From contig CANRBX010000007.1 of assembly GCA_947628955.1 (NCBI GenBank), forward strand, positions 22,653 to 86,652: DNA of 64,000 bases, read 5' to 3'. The translations under genes were made by a program, and so were the position numbers. The notes beneath the pieces are model-generated. The model was not told the origin of the DNA, did not search any database, and worked only from the letters and a program-made list of their open reading frames with translations. Below, piece after piece: positions 42,723 through 50,961 of this stretch (position 1 is its first letter; each line of letters begins with the position of its first letter). This DNA comes from an uncultured Lachnospiraceae bacterium. GTDB lineage: Bacteria; Bacillota; Clostridia; Lachnospirales; Lachnospiraceae.

Positions 42723-44564
42723 TTAATAGAACTGGTGGTCTCCTAATTTTACTCCTTTTCCGGAACCCGTGTTGAAGTAAAGGGCACTTCCGATCGGGTT
42801 CTCGCCGCTCATGGCCGCTGCAGCAGCGTCGTAGCAGGTGCTGGGGACACCGCTTGCCAACGCACTGTCAAGCCATCCTGAGGATGCCGGCGTAAACTGG
42901 CCGCTCTGGTAGATAACCTCGCGGATCGAGTTCGGGAACATCGGGCTGCTCACACGGTTCATCACAACCGCGCCGACCGCGACCATTCCGTCATAGCTCT
43001 GGTTGCCCGCTTCACAGTAGATCAGGGCCGCCAGAAGGGAAGTATCGTCAGCAGAGCCTGAGGAAGACGGATCCGCTGTGCCATTCCCTGCGTCTTCGGA
43101 GTAATCTCCGGAATCCTCCGTGTAATCTCCTGCCTGCGAGGCATCGCCGGTATCTGTGTTAAATGTCGGAGGTACCGCGATCTCCTCATTCACCGGATTC
43201 CACCAGGCATCATAGAGGATGCCTGTCCCGGAATCATAGTACAGTCCGGTGCCTGCGTCATAATAGATTCCCGTTTCCTCATCATAGTAGCTCTCGCCTC
43301 CGCCCGCCGGGACAGAAGAAGAAGCCTCCGTGTAGCTCTCCCCTGATGAGGAACCGGCGCTGTCCGTGCCGGAAGCCGGAACCGCCGCGGTTCCTTCACT
43401 TACCGGATTCCACCAGGCATCATAGAGGATGCCTGTCCCGGAATCATAGTACAGCCCGGTATCCGCGTCATAATAGATCCCGGCCTCTTCGTCATAGCAG
43501 CTCCAGCCTTCATCCGCCAAAGCAGAAGAGGCATAATCCGCCGAATCTGCCGCTGCGGTATCCGCCCATGTATCATCTGCACTGCCGTCCGTCCAGGCGT
43601 CGTCCGTGCCGGTCCAGTCTTCCGCAGCGCCGTCCGTCCATGTATCATCTGCGCTGCCGTCCGTCCAGGTCTCGTCCGTACCGGTCCAGTCCTCTGCCGC
43701 GCCGCCGTCTTCCGCAGTGCCGTCCGTCCAGGAATCATCTGCGCCTGCGTCCGATCCGTCCGCGCCGGTCCAGTCCTCCGCTGTGCCGTCATCTTCCGCA
43801 GCGCCGTCCATCCAGGTATCATCTGCGCTGCCGTCTATCCAGGTCTCGTCCGCACCGGCCCAGTCCTCTGCCGCGCCGTCATCTTCCACAGTGCCGTCCG
43901 TCCAGGCGTCATCCGCGCCCGCGTCCGAGTCGTCCGATCCGTCCGCACCGGAACCGTCCCCGGCCGCCTCTGTATCCAGATAGGACTCGTCCGTCGCCAC
44001 CGCCGTGTCCAGGAGCAGTACCCTTGAGACGTCATCCGAAGAGACGTATGCGGTGCTGTCTGCTCCGCGCTGCACCTGCAGCCAGTGGCCTTCGTCCTGT
44101 GTGAGGATGAACGAATCGCCGTACTCGATAGAATCCAGCACGTCGGAGCCTCCGTCCGCGCCGGAATAAAGCTTCACATCATCCCAGGTCGTCGCGACGC
44201 CTTCAACGCCGTGACTCTCGGCCGCCGCTTTCGCGTCCTCTCCGTATACAAGGTATTCATTCTTTACGAATCCTGTCAGCCCTCCGGAATAGATCTCTGT
44301 CCACTCATCTCCCCGGCTGATGATCCAGGCTGCTCCGCCATGATACATGCAGCCGATCACCGGGCTGTTCTCATTCGCCTGCATCCGGACATTGACGCCG
44401 GTACTGACCATATCATCATTTGTAAGCGCGATCTCGTCCCAGGCAGCCTCCTGCTCATAAGGGAGCGCGATCGTGGTGTCCTGTGCCATCGCAGAGCCTG
44501 CAAATATCAGGGACAGGCCCATTGACGCCGCCGTGCAGAACACACATCTCTTTCTTCCACTCAT
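42723..44564 (-). CDS. Secreted cell wall hydrolase (SleB/CwlJ-like) with SH3 domains and acidic repeats
   Basis: A 613-residue secreted protein. The signal peptide (residues 1-27) ends SAMAQ. Two SH3-like domains follow (VNVRMQANENSPVIG; VKLYSGADGGSDVLDSI). Residues about 205-350 are an acidic Asp/Ala/Thr/Trp array with AEDWTG and DETWTDGS units. Two 33-residue copies of an aromatic repeat (GIYYDADTGLYYDSGTGI, ending DAWWNPV) flank a Ser-rich spacer. The C-terminal 125 residues are a Hydrolase_2 domain with the catalytic-region Glu in AALIYCEAGNQSYDGMVAVGAVVMNR split over the fold, and YFNTGSGK near the end. It cuts peptidoglycan, perhaps during growth or germination. A consensus promoter and a 117-base leader lie upstream. 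Confidence 0.88.
   Translation of the reverse strand: MSGRKRCVFCTAASMGLSLIFAGSAMAQDTTIALPYEQEAAWDEIALTNDDMVSTGVNVRMQANENSPVIGCMYHGGAAWIISRGDEWTEIYSGGLTGFVKNEYLVYGEDAKAAAESHGVEGVATTWDDVKLYSGADGGSDVLDSIEYGDSFILTQDEGHWLQVQRGADSTAYVSSDDVSRVLLLDTAVATDESYLDTEAAGDGSGADGSDDSDAGADDAWTDGTVEDDGAAEDWAGADETWIDGSADDTWMDGAAEDDGTAEDWTGADGSDAGADDSWTDGTAEDGGAAEDWTGTDETWTDGSADDTWTDGAAEDWTGTDDAWTDGSADDTWADTAAADSADYASSALADEGWSCYDEEAGIYYDADTGLYYDSGTGILYDAWWNPVSEGTAAVPASGTDSAGSSSGESYTEASSSVPAGGGESYYDEETGIYYDAGTGLYYDSGTGILYDAWWNPVNEEIAVPPTFNTDTGDASQAGDYTEDSGDYSEDAGNGTADPSSSGSADDTSLLAALIYCEAGNQSYDGMVAVGAVVMNRVSSPMFPNSIREVIYQSGQFTPASSGWLDSALASGVPSTCYDAAAAAMSGENPIGSALYFNTGSGKGVKLGDHQFY
43192..43501. repeat. Two 100-bp direct repeats encoding OCRE-like aromatic units
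   Basis: 43192-43291 and 43402-43501 are nearly identical and 210 bases apart. Each encodes three YYDxxTG-type steps followed by LYDAWWNPV in the cell wall hydrolase. Confidence 0.85.
43560..43930. repeat. In-frame acidic repeat array in the cell wall hydrolase
   Basis: Multiple copies of units related to GCCGTCCGTCCAGG plus TCATCTGCG encode DETWTDGSADDT-like segments. Unit lengths vary but stay multiples of three. Confidence 0.8.
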
Positions 44565-44693
44565 AACAATTATCCCCTCCTTAAATTACGTAACATATCC
44601 CCGCATCCGTTCAGGGGCGAATCTCCGGGAGATTCTATACGTTTCTGTTAAAATTATTACGTAATTGTTAAGTATTGTTACGAGTGTATTGTA
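44565..44693 (-). promoter_or_regulatory. Structured leader of the cell wall hydrolase gene
   Basis: The predicted transcript has about 117 bases before the ATG. It contains a perfect 7-bp hairpin GAATCTC-CCG-GAGATTC (44619-44635), a CCCC/GGGG hairpin just downstream, and two TTACGTAA octamers. I could not match it to a known riboswitch. Confidence 0.45.
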
Positions 44694-44716
44694 ATATGTT
44701 TACTCTTTTTTGTCAA
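44688..44716 (-). promoter_or_regulatory. Predicted sigma-A promoter of the cell wall hydrolase gene
   Basis: On the minus strand, TTGACA (44711-44716), a 17-base spacer and TACAAT (44688-44693), close to consensus. It overlaps the 3' end region of the SDR gene upstream. Confidence 0.8.
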
Positions 44717-44724
44717 CACTTTCT

Positions 44725-45492
44725 TCAAATTTCTCTGAAGTCTTCTTCCCTGACGTTCCCGCCGTCGACCCGGAGTACCTGTCCATTCACGTAGCCGGCC
44801 TGCCCGGAGGCCAGGAAATACACGACGTCCGCAACCTCCTCCGGTCTGGCAAACCGCCTGAGCGAAGCCTTTTTGCGGCCTCTGTCTGCTTCCTCCCCCT
44901 GCTTTTCAAAAATCTTCGCCATATCCGTATCCACGAAACCCGGTGCGACCGCATTGACTCTGATCCCGTAGTGCAGGGTTTCCCGCGCGAGCGTCTTTGT
45001 GAAAGCGGCCACCGCGGCCTTCGACACCCCGTACGCGCACATTCCCCTGTCCAGCTCCAGCCCGCCGATCGACGACAGATTCACGATGCTTCCTGCTCTC
45101 CTGCGGGTCATCAGCTTCAGAACCCACTGCGTCAGCTCCATCACGGCAAACAGATTGACGTCAAAAACTTCCCGGATCGTCTGCAGCTCCGTCATCTGGA
45201 ACAGGCCCTGGTGCATGACGCCGGCATTATTGACGAGCACATCGATCTGCGCCTTTTCGCGGATCAGCCCCCGCATGGCTTCGGCCATGGCCTCTGAATC
45301 TGTCAGATCAAAATAAACGGGCCGGATCTCCACCCCGCACTGCGCGCGCAGCTGTTCCAGCCCCTCTTCAAACGCATCCGTACATTTTCTCGCATGAGCG
45401 TACAAATTGTACCCCTCACGCGCAAATTTCTCCAGAATCCTTTTCCCGATCCCCCGGCTGCAGCCGGTGATAAAGGCCCACCGCATCTCCAT
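44725..45492 (-). CDS. Short-chain dehydrogenase/reductase (FabG-like)
   Basis: A 255-residue classical SDR. The cofactor loop is TGCSRGIGK, the NNAG motif is at VLVNNAGVMHQG, the catalytic Ser is in NLSSIGG, and Tyr-x3-Lys is in YGVSKAA. The C-terminus GYVNGQVLRVDGG is FabG-like. It probably reduces a 3-keto or similar group with NAD(P)H. As the last gene of the FkbH/ACP/MaoC/MBOAT run, it may act on the acyl group carried by the ACP, or on a sugar; the sequence does not decide. AAGGAG lies 8 bases before the ATG. The gap from the SGNH gene is 54 bases. Confidence 0.9.
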   Translation of the reverse strand: MEMRWAFITGCSRGIGKRILEKFAREGYNLYAHARKCTDAFEEGLEQLRAQCGVEIRPVYFDLTDSEAMAEAMRGLIREKAQIDVLVNNAGVMHQGLFQMTELQTIREVFDVNLFAVMELTQWVLKLMTRRRAGSIVNLSSIGGLELDRGMCAYGVSKAAVAAFTKTLARETLHYGIRVNAVAPGFVDTDMAKIFEKQGEEADRGRKKASLRRFARPEEVADVVYFLASGQAGYVNGQVLRVDGGNVREEDFREI

Positions 45493-45546
45493 ATCCAGCT
45501 CTCCTTTTCCATATCCGCATCTGTACTTTTATCCGCGCTCCGCCTT

Positions 45547-46635
45547 CTATCCATTCTCTTTGTCTGCGGCCGCCCCGATCTTCGCCTGTATGCTCGCCCG
45601 GATCTCCCCGCTCTCTTCGCACCATACCTCATAATCCTCGTCCCACTGCGCGTACTCTGCCTGGCCGCGCCGATCCTCGAAGGAATAGTGCTCCATGAGA
45701 TAGTCCCCGACAAACCGTGTGTATTTGTCCGCCCCGAAAATATTCACATGGTTTTTGTCATAATAGTCCACAGAAAAATCGAGGCCGATCTCGTCATAAT
45801 AATCGTTCGTATTCAGAAAATCATAGCCGCGCTCTGTGACCACGTCAGAGATATAATTATAGACGGCCTTTTCATTCTTCGTCTGGCAGTATGCGTTGAC
45901 TAGGAACATCACGGGAAGCTCTTCTTTCTCACAGTAGTCCAGCAGCCCGCTCAGGATCCCTTCCAGGCGCTCTGAAAGCGGCTGGCGCTTCTTCACCTCT
46001 GAAAAATCCTTTTCCTCCATTTCCTTCCAGCTGTCCACCAGCCGGAAACCCTTCAGGCTGTCATGGCTGGAGTTGAGTCCGAATGCCAGTGACTGCAGGT
46101 CGAGCAGGCGCGGCCACTCTGTGTGATATTTAATGATATCGATATAATAAGGAATCTTGTCATACGAATCCGGCACGCACTCCCGGATCATCTCAAACCG
46201 GTTCAGCGAATATTTGAAATTATCGCTCACATTCCGCAGCGGGACGTCGTGATCCATATTCATGACCTCGCGCTCCAGATAATAGCCGGTCTCCGCCGCA
46301 GTAAACGGGCGCAGATCGATCACATACAGCTTCGGATCCTGCGTCTTTCGTATCTCCTGCAGGCAGTAGCGGATCATCTGGGGCGGCATCGTGCCGGTCG
46401 CAAAGTCATAGGACGTAAAGCCGTAGCTGTTCCAGGCCTCCGGGGCCTCCCAGAATGCAAAGCAGGAGCTTGCACCCACAAAGATCACGTCCAGGGAGCG
46501 ATCCTTCTCCGCGTAAAAGCCGCACAGATTCTTGCGGCTCGCGCTTCCGCTGTAAGGTCTCAGGATATAGGAGACTGCGCACAGAAGCACAAGAAAGCCG
46601 GCGCAGAAAACAGCTGCCCGCAGCAATTTTTTCAT
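45547..46635 (-). CDS. SGNH/DltD-like surface protein partnering the MBOAT acyltransferase
   Basis: A 362-residue protein with one N-terminal membrane helix (LLRAAVFCAGFLVLLCAVSYIL) and an extracellular SGNH-hydrolase-like domain. The nucleophile Ser is in DVIFVGASSCF, the VIDLRPF segment follows, and the catalytic Asp/His pair is likely in YYDKNHVNIFGADKYT. Layout and position resemble DltD and AlgX/AlgJ-type partners of MBOAT proteins, which complete acyl transfer to a polymer outside the cell. Its start is 2 bases after the MBOAT stop, and the ribosome site lies inside the MBOAT end, so the two are made together. Confidence 0.82.
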   Translation of the reverse strand: MKKLLRAAVFCAGFLVLLCAVSYILRPYSGSASRKNLCGFYAEKDRSLDVIFVGASSCFAFWEAPEAWNSYGFTSYDFATGTMPPQMIRYCLQEIRKTQDPKLYVIDLRPFTAAETGYYLEREVMNMDHDVPLRNVSDNFKYSLNRFEMIRECVPDSYDKIPYYIDIIKYHTEWPRLLDLQSLAFGLNSSHDSLKGFRLVDSWKEMEEKDFSEVKKRQPLSERLEGILSGLLDYCEKEELPVMFLVNAYCQTKNEKAVYNYISDVVTERGYDFLNTNDYYDEIGLDFSVDYYDKNHVNIFGADKYTRFVGDYLMEHYSFEDRRGQAEYAQWDEDYEVWCEESGEIRASIQAKIGAAADKENG

Positions 46636-46637
46636 CG

Positions 46638-48188
46638 CTAAAACCCTCCGTAAATAAACTGAGCCGCATTGTACTCAGGTCCGTACATGCCAAACAGGAT
46701 CACCACAAACAGCAGTCCGTACAGGATCGCCCACCGGAGCACGATGTTCCTGCCGGCAAGCCACTGATAGAACGAGCGCTCCTTCGCCTGAAATGCAAAC
46801 AGAACAAACATGACGGTCATACCGACGGCGATCGAAATGACCGCTTTCAGCCCGTCCTTCAGTCCGATCGGCGCGAGGAATACCTGCAGCTGATCGAGAA
46901 AGACGCTGGGCATCAGGCAGCGCGGCGACAGGCACGCTTTCACATAGTGCAGTCCCTGCCTCACCGAGGATGCCCGGAAAAACAGAGCGCCGATGCTGTA
47001 TATCACAGCCGTCCTCACACTCTGAAACCCGTGCCACCATCGGCTCTCCGGATCGATATGCAGCAGCTCCTTCCAGCGGTCAAACCATCCGTCCATCAGC
47101 TGTCCGGCGATAATGACTGCTCCGAACCAGAGTCCCTCCACGATATAATTCCATCCGCCTCCGTGCCACAGGCCCATATAGAACCACAGGATCAGCATCG
47201 CCAGATAGGCCGGGATTTTCTTCGCCGCGTTTTTTCCGAGCCTTTTTTTCAGAGAACGGCGCATCCGGTTCCACAGGCGGGAGCGAAGGATCGGGTACAT
47301 GACATAATCCTGAAGCCACTGTCCGAGTGTGATATGCCAGCGCTTCCAGAATTCCTGAATGCTCCTGGAATGAAACGGGCGGTCGAAATTCTCCGGAAGA
47401 TCGACGCCGAAGCAGGATGACGCCCCCATAATGATGTCCATGCATCCGGAAAAATCCGCATACAGCTGTATCACATAGGCGGCCAGCCCCGCACAGAGGA
47501 GCACGCCGCTGTAATTTGCATTCTCATCGAAAATATAATTGACGTAGACCGCCAGATTCTCCGCCACGACCAGCTTCTTGACGTAGCCCATCAGCATCCG
47601 CTGCAGCCCGAAGCAGAAACGTTCGTAGTCAAACCGGTGCGGCGCGTACAGCTGTCCCTCCAGCTGGTGATAGCGGCTGACCGGCCCCGAAGTCATCTGC
47701 GGAAAATAGGAGACAAAAAGAGCGGCTTTGCAGATATTTTTCTGCGGCCGGGAGGTCCCCCAGTATACGTCGAGCAGATAGCTCACCGCCTGCAGGGTGT
47801 AGAAGCTGACGCCGAGAGACGCGATCCAGTTCACGGTGCGGATATTCTGCCCCTTCCCGAAAAGCCCGCAGACCGCCCGCAGATTTGAGAGAAAGAAATT
47901 CGAATATTTCAGCGCCGCCAGAGGCGCAAATGCCAGGATCAGGCACACGACAAGCACCCGCCTGGCCTTTCCGGTGTTTTCACGGATCCTGTCAATGTAG
48001 TTGCTCCCGGCCCACACCACGACCACCGTGCCAAGCAGGTAGACCGCGGTCCAGGGCGTTCCGGCCAGCGCATAGAACACAAAACCGGCTGCGAGCAGCA
48101 CCATCCACTGAAACCGTCCCGGCGCCAGATAATAGACGGCCAGCGCCGCCGCCATAAAGACAAAGAACCAAAAAGAGACAAGAAACAT
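46638..48188 (-). CDS. MBOAT family O-acyltransferase (DltB/AlgI-like)
   Basis: A 516-residue polytopic membrane protein with about eleven helices. The MBOAT catalytic His is in MGLWHGGGWNYIVEGLWFG, and the upstream conserved block is FPQMTSGPVSRYHQLEGQL. RPFHSRSIQEFWKRWHITLGQWLQDYV is the DltB/AlgI signature. Such enzymes move an acyl group from a cytoplasmic donor (D-alanyl-DltC, acetyl donors) to a polymer outside. An ACP gene lies two genes upstream and a DltD-like partner directly downstream, which points to an ACP-bound donor. Confidence 0.93.
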   Translation of the reverse strand: MFLVSFWFFVFMAAALAVYYLAPGRFQWMVLLAAGFVFYALAGTPWTAVYLLGTVVVVWAGSNYIDRIRENTGKARRVLVVCLILAFAPLAALKYSNFFLSNLRAVCGLFGKGQNIRTVNWIASLGVSFYTLQAVSYLLDVYWGTSRPQKNICKAALFVSYFPQMTSGPVSRYHQLEGQLYAPHRFDYERFCFGLQRMLMGYVKKLVVAENLAVYVNYIFDENANYSGVLLCAGLAAYVIQLYADFSGCMDIIMGASSCFGVDLPENFDRPFHSRSIQEFWKRWHITLGQWLQDYVMYPILRSRLWNRMRRSLKKRLGKNAAKKIPAYLAMLILWFYMGLWHGGGWNYIVEGLWFGAVIIAGQLMDGWFDRWKELLHIDPESRWWHGFQSVRTAVIYSIGALFFRASSVRQGLHYVKACLSPRCLMPSVFLDQLQVFLAPIGLKDGLKAVISIAVGMTVMFVLFAFQAKERSFYQWLAGRNIVLRWAILYGLLFVVILFGMYGPEYNAAQFIYGGF

Positions 48189-48246
48189 CGTCCTTTTCCT
48201 TTCCTGCGTATCTCATGTAAGTTTCCGGATCCCTGTATCCCGGCAC

Positions 48247-48684
48247 TCAGAGCTGCCTGCTGTCCTTCTCTTCCAGAAATCCGACCCGCATTTTGCCGCG
48301 GCAGACCTTCTCCCCGTTCTGATTTCGGATGACCACCTTCAGGATCATCGTCCGGAACCTGTCGTTTTTCTCCTGTACTCTTCCCGTAACGGTCAGGCGG
48401 TCCCCCACGTACACCGGCCTGGGAAATTCCGTCTCCACCATATGGATCAGGCTGCGCTCCCCCGGCAGATATACCCCGGCCAGAGTCGAAAGAAGGGATG
48501 CTGTCAGCATCCCGTATGCAACGCGTGTATCATAGCCCATCCGTTTCGCAAAGGCCGCATCTCTGTGGAGAGGATTTTCATCCTGTGTGATCCGGTAGAA
48601 GCACTCCATCTTATCGTCCGTGACATCCACACAGAAGCTCTCTTCGTGCCCCTCCGGCAGTTCCTCATACGTATAATGATTCAT
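48247..48684 (-). CDS. MaoC-like hot-dog dehydratase
   Basis: A 145-residue hot-dog protein. The hydratase 2 motif is seen as DENPLHRDAAFAKRMGYDTRVAYGML, with the catalytic Asp and His; it is followed by FPRPVYVGDRLTV. MaoC/PhaJ enzymes hydrate or dehydrate enoyl thioesters. Between the ACP and the MBOAT genes it probably works on an acyl-ACP. Spacing to the ACP gene is 38 bases and to the MBOAT gene 58 bases. Confidence 0.88.
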   Translation of the reverse strand: MNHYTYEELPEGHEESFCVDVTDDKMECFYRITQDENPLHRDAAFAKRMGYDTRVAYGMLTASLLSTLAGVYLPGERSLIHMVETEFPRPVYVGDRLTVTGRVQEKNDRFRTMILKVVIRNQNGEKVCRGKMRVGFLEEKDSRQL

Positions 48685-48722
48685 CGCACACCTCCTGAAA
48701 GTCTCCCGCTCCCTGCGGCGCT

Positions 48723-48965
48723 TCAGGCCATCTGATCCTCAATAATGTCAAGCATTTCGCCCACATTCTTCATGCCGAGCACGTCCTTCATCGCAAATGT
48801 GAAGCCAAACTCGTCCTCTATCTCAGAGATCAGCGTGATATGCGTCAGGGAATCCCAGTCCTCAATATCCGCCGCAGTCGTCTCCTCCGTCACTTCGATC
48901 GACTCATCGTCAAACACATCCCAGAAAATCTCATTCACTCTTCTTAAAATCTCTTCTCTGCTCAT
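48723..48965 (-). CDS. Acyl carrier protein (dedicated)
   Basis: An 80-residue ACP starting MSREEILRRVNEIFWDVFDD. The 4'-phosphopantetheine Ser is in EDWDSLTHITLI, and the four-helix acidic pattern fits carrier proteins that work with FkbH rather than fatty-acid ACPs (which have a DSLD motif). The start was set at the ATG at 48965; the ORF runs further upstream inside fkbH. It overlaps the 3' end of fkbH by 35 bases, so translation is tightly coupled. It is the likely carrier of the FkbH-made acyl group. Confidence 0.92.
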   Translation of the reverse strand: MSREEILRRVNEIFWDVFDDESIEVTEETTAADIEDWDSLTHITLISEIEDEFGFTFAMKDVLGMKNVGEMLDIIEDQMA

Positions 48966-50859
48966 AGTCCCGCTCCTCTGTAATAAATGTCCTGTTGCGG
49001 ACAAACTCGTCCACATCCGCCTCGAAACGCCCGTCTCCGAGCTCCCGGAATCCAAGCCGCGCATAAACATCCTTCACCATGGAGTTTTTGGGCGTCCGGA
49101 TATATTCTCCGACTACTCTTTTATAACCCGCTTTCCGGGCCGTGTCAATCACTTCATTGATAATGAACTCTTCCATCCCACGCTTCAGCACGCGGCAGCT
49201 CATCAGCCAGTTATACATAAAAAGCGTATCCGCATCCGTCTTTTCCAAAATCGCGATACTGATGAGGCCGTGGTCGCCGAAATCATCCCGCAGCATGAAA
49301 TAGAGCGTGATAAAACGGTCGTCCGCGGCAAGCGACGCGATCTCGTCCTCCGTGCAGCGCACCGTCCGCAGGTTGAACTGGTTCGAGCGCTGTGTCAGCT
49401 GGGCGATCCGCGGAAACTGAAAGCGGTCAAACGGCTTTACAACAGCCACCATGTGAAGGCTCTGCAGGTATTCGTCATAGTCATGATACTGCTGCCTGCT
49501 GGCCGTCCGCTTCACTTCCTCCTGGTACTGCCTGGTGCGGTCCCTGTCCGACTCCGAGGCAGAGGCCGTCTCGAACAGATTCAGGCCCCTCAGATACTTC
49601 AGATAGAGCGCCGGATCCTCCGGCAGCTCAGGCACCGTGATCTCCGGAATTGCACGGCGCACCTGCTCCCGCTCGAACGGATTGTCGTCAAGAAACACAA
49701 GGCTGTCCATACCGATATTGAGCGTCTCCTGAATGCGGCGGATGTTGGAAGCCTTATCCTCCCAGTTCGCCACAAACATCGAAAAATCGCCGAGCCGCAG
49801 CACCATTTCCGGGTGCTTCAGAAACGGCTCCTTCGCGGTGTCCTCGTCGTTCTTGCTGCAGACCGCAAGCAGGATCCCGCGGTTTTTCAGCTCCCTCAGC
49901 CAGATCTGAAATTCCTCAAATGCGTGTCCGAGCCCGAGCTCCCCGATCTGGATCCCCTCGAGGCCGTCGTCCCCGATCACACCGCCCCACAGCGTGTTGT
50001 CCAGATCCACAACCACGCATTTGCGGATATTTCCGGAAACCGCCTTTACGATATCCGTGACCTGCTTTGCCGCCTCCGGCAGGAACGCCGTCGAGAGCGG
50101 CATTTTCGCAATATAGTACAGCTTATCATCATACACAGCATCGCGCCCATACTGCAGCTGCAGATAATTCAGGTCCATCAGAAATACGTTTTTCACTTCC
50201 TGCGCGCCGTCCATCAGAAGGCAGTTCAGGCGCTTCACCTGATACAGGAAGGAGGATTTCGTCTTCGCCGCAAAATTTCCATAGACCCGGTCGTCCATCT
50301 CCGCAAACGTGAACTGGATGATGCTGCCGGATTTTCTCTGCTCTGACTGGATGCCGTGATCCGCGCCCGCTGAAGCCTCTGACCGGCCGCCGCCTTGATC
50401 CGCACCCGGCAAAGCCTCTGACCGGCCGCCGCAATCCGTGTCCGCTGAAGCCTCTGACCGGCCGCCATCGTGATCCATGTTCGCTGAAGCCTCCGGCCGG
50501 CTGCCATTAACCAGATCCCAGTAGGAGCGGATTTTCCCGTAAATCCTGTCCGCAAAACCCGTCCGGTCATCCGACTCTGCAAAATCATGGTACAGCTTCT
50601 CCGTGCACATATAGATCAGCGCAAACTGCGCGCCGAACCGGTGAAATTCCGACTCCGGATCCAGCAGCTGGGCGTCGATCTGGTTGTAATCCGCATCGTA
50701 CACGCGAAAATCCATATTCTCTTCCGCTCCGTATCCGCGGATCGCCGTCGCCAGATGCTGCGTCGCGCAGTCGCCGAGGATCGCCAGACGATATTCCCGG
50801 CAGCCGGACAGATCCTTTTTACAGTTTTTCTTTAATTTCGTAAATGTAATTTCCGTCAT
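48931..50859 (-). CDS. FkbH-like HAD-IIIC family protein (probable glyceryl-ACP synthase) with inserted repeats
   Basis: A 642-residue protein. The N-terminal 190 residues resemble the SGNH-like FkbH N-domain (RLAILGDCATQHLATAI). The HAD catalytic motif is VVVDLDNTLWGGVIGDDG near residue 290, with CSKNDEDTA and VFLDDNPFEREQVR as the later HAD motifs. The C-terminal 150 residues are GNAT-like (FGDHGLISIAILEK). FkbH enzymes load a glyceryl unit from 1,3-bisphosphoglycerate onto an ACP. Between the N-domain and the HAD core is a non-family insert (about residues 118-170) made of GGRSEASADTD-type tandem units encoded at 50340-50500. Next genes are an ACP, a MaoC protein and an MBOAT. Confidence 0.87.
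   Translation of the reverse strand: MTEITFTKLKKNCKKDLSGCREYRLAILGDCATQHLATAIRGYGAEENMDFRVYDADYNQIDAQLLDPESEFHRFGAQFALIYMCTEKLYHDFAESDDRTGFADRIYGKIRSYWDLVNGSRPEASANMDHDGGRSEASADTDCGGRSEALPGADQGGGRSEASAGADHGIQSEQRKSGSIIQFTFAEMDDRVYGNFAAKTKSSFLYQVKRLNCLLMDGAQEVKNVFLMDLNYLQLQYGRDAVYDDKLYYIAKMPLSTAFLPEAAKQVTDIVKAVSGNIRKCVVVDLDNTLWGGVIGDDGLEGIQIGELGLGHAFEEFQIWLRELKNRGILLAVCSKNDEDTAKEPFLKHPEMVLRLGDFSMFVANWEDKASNIRRIQETLNIGMDSLVFLDDNPFEREQVRRAIPEITVPELPEDPALYLKYLRGLNLFETASASESDRDRTRQYQEEVKRTASRQQYHDYDEYLQSLHMVAVVKPFDRFQFPRIAQLTQRSNQFNLRTVRCTEDEIASLAADDRFITLYFMLRDDFGDHGLISIAILEKTDADTLFMYNWLMSCRVLKRGMEEFIINEVIDTARKAGYKRVVGEYIRTPKNSMVKDVYARLGFRELGDGRFEADVDEFVRNRTFITEERDYEQRRDFKKSE
50340..50500. repeat. 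In-frame 45-bp-class tandem repeats inside fkbH
   Basis: Four degenerate copies of a unit containing GAAGCCTCTGACCGGCCGCC encode RSEAS-type segments. The units are inserted between two conserved domains of the FkbH-like protein. Confidence 0.8.
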
Positions 50860-50903
50860 CTCAGGTTCCCACTTCTGCTGTTCACACCCCGCGCAGGGCC
50901 TCT

Positions 50904-50961
50904 TGAATCACTTTCTTACGGCCTCAGCAGCAAGTGCTTCGGCCTGGTCTGAACAGTAACC
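50904..50961. repeat. Dispersed 60-bp repeat, copy 2
   Basis: Plus-strand TGAATCACTTTCTTACGG, then GTGCTTCGGCCTGGTC. It overlaps the last codons and stop of the transketolase C-subunit gene, whose unusual ending RPGRSTCC is encoded by the repeat. Confidence 0.85.

Noticed and set aside
44565..44700. c-di-AMP (ydaO) riboswitch in the hydrolase leader
   Set aside because: The leader is short and I could not find the paired conserved blocks of that class; reported only as an unassigned structured leader.
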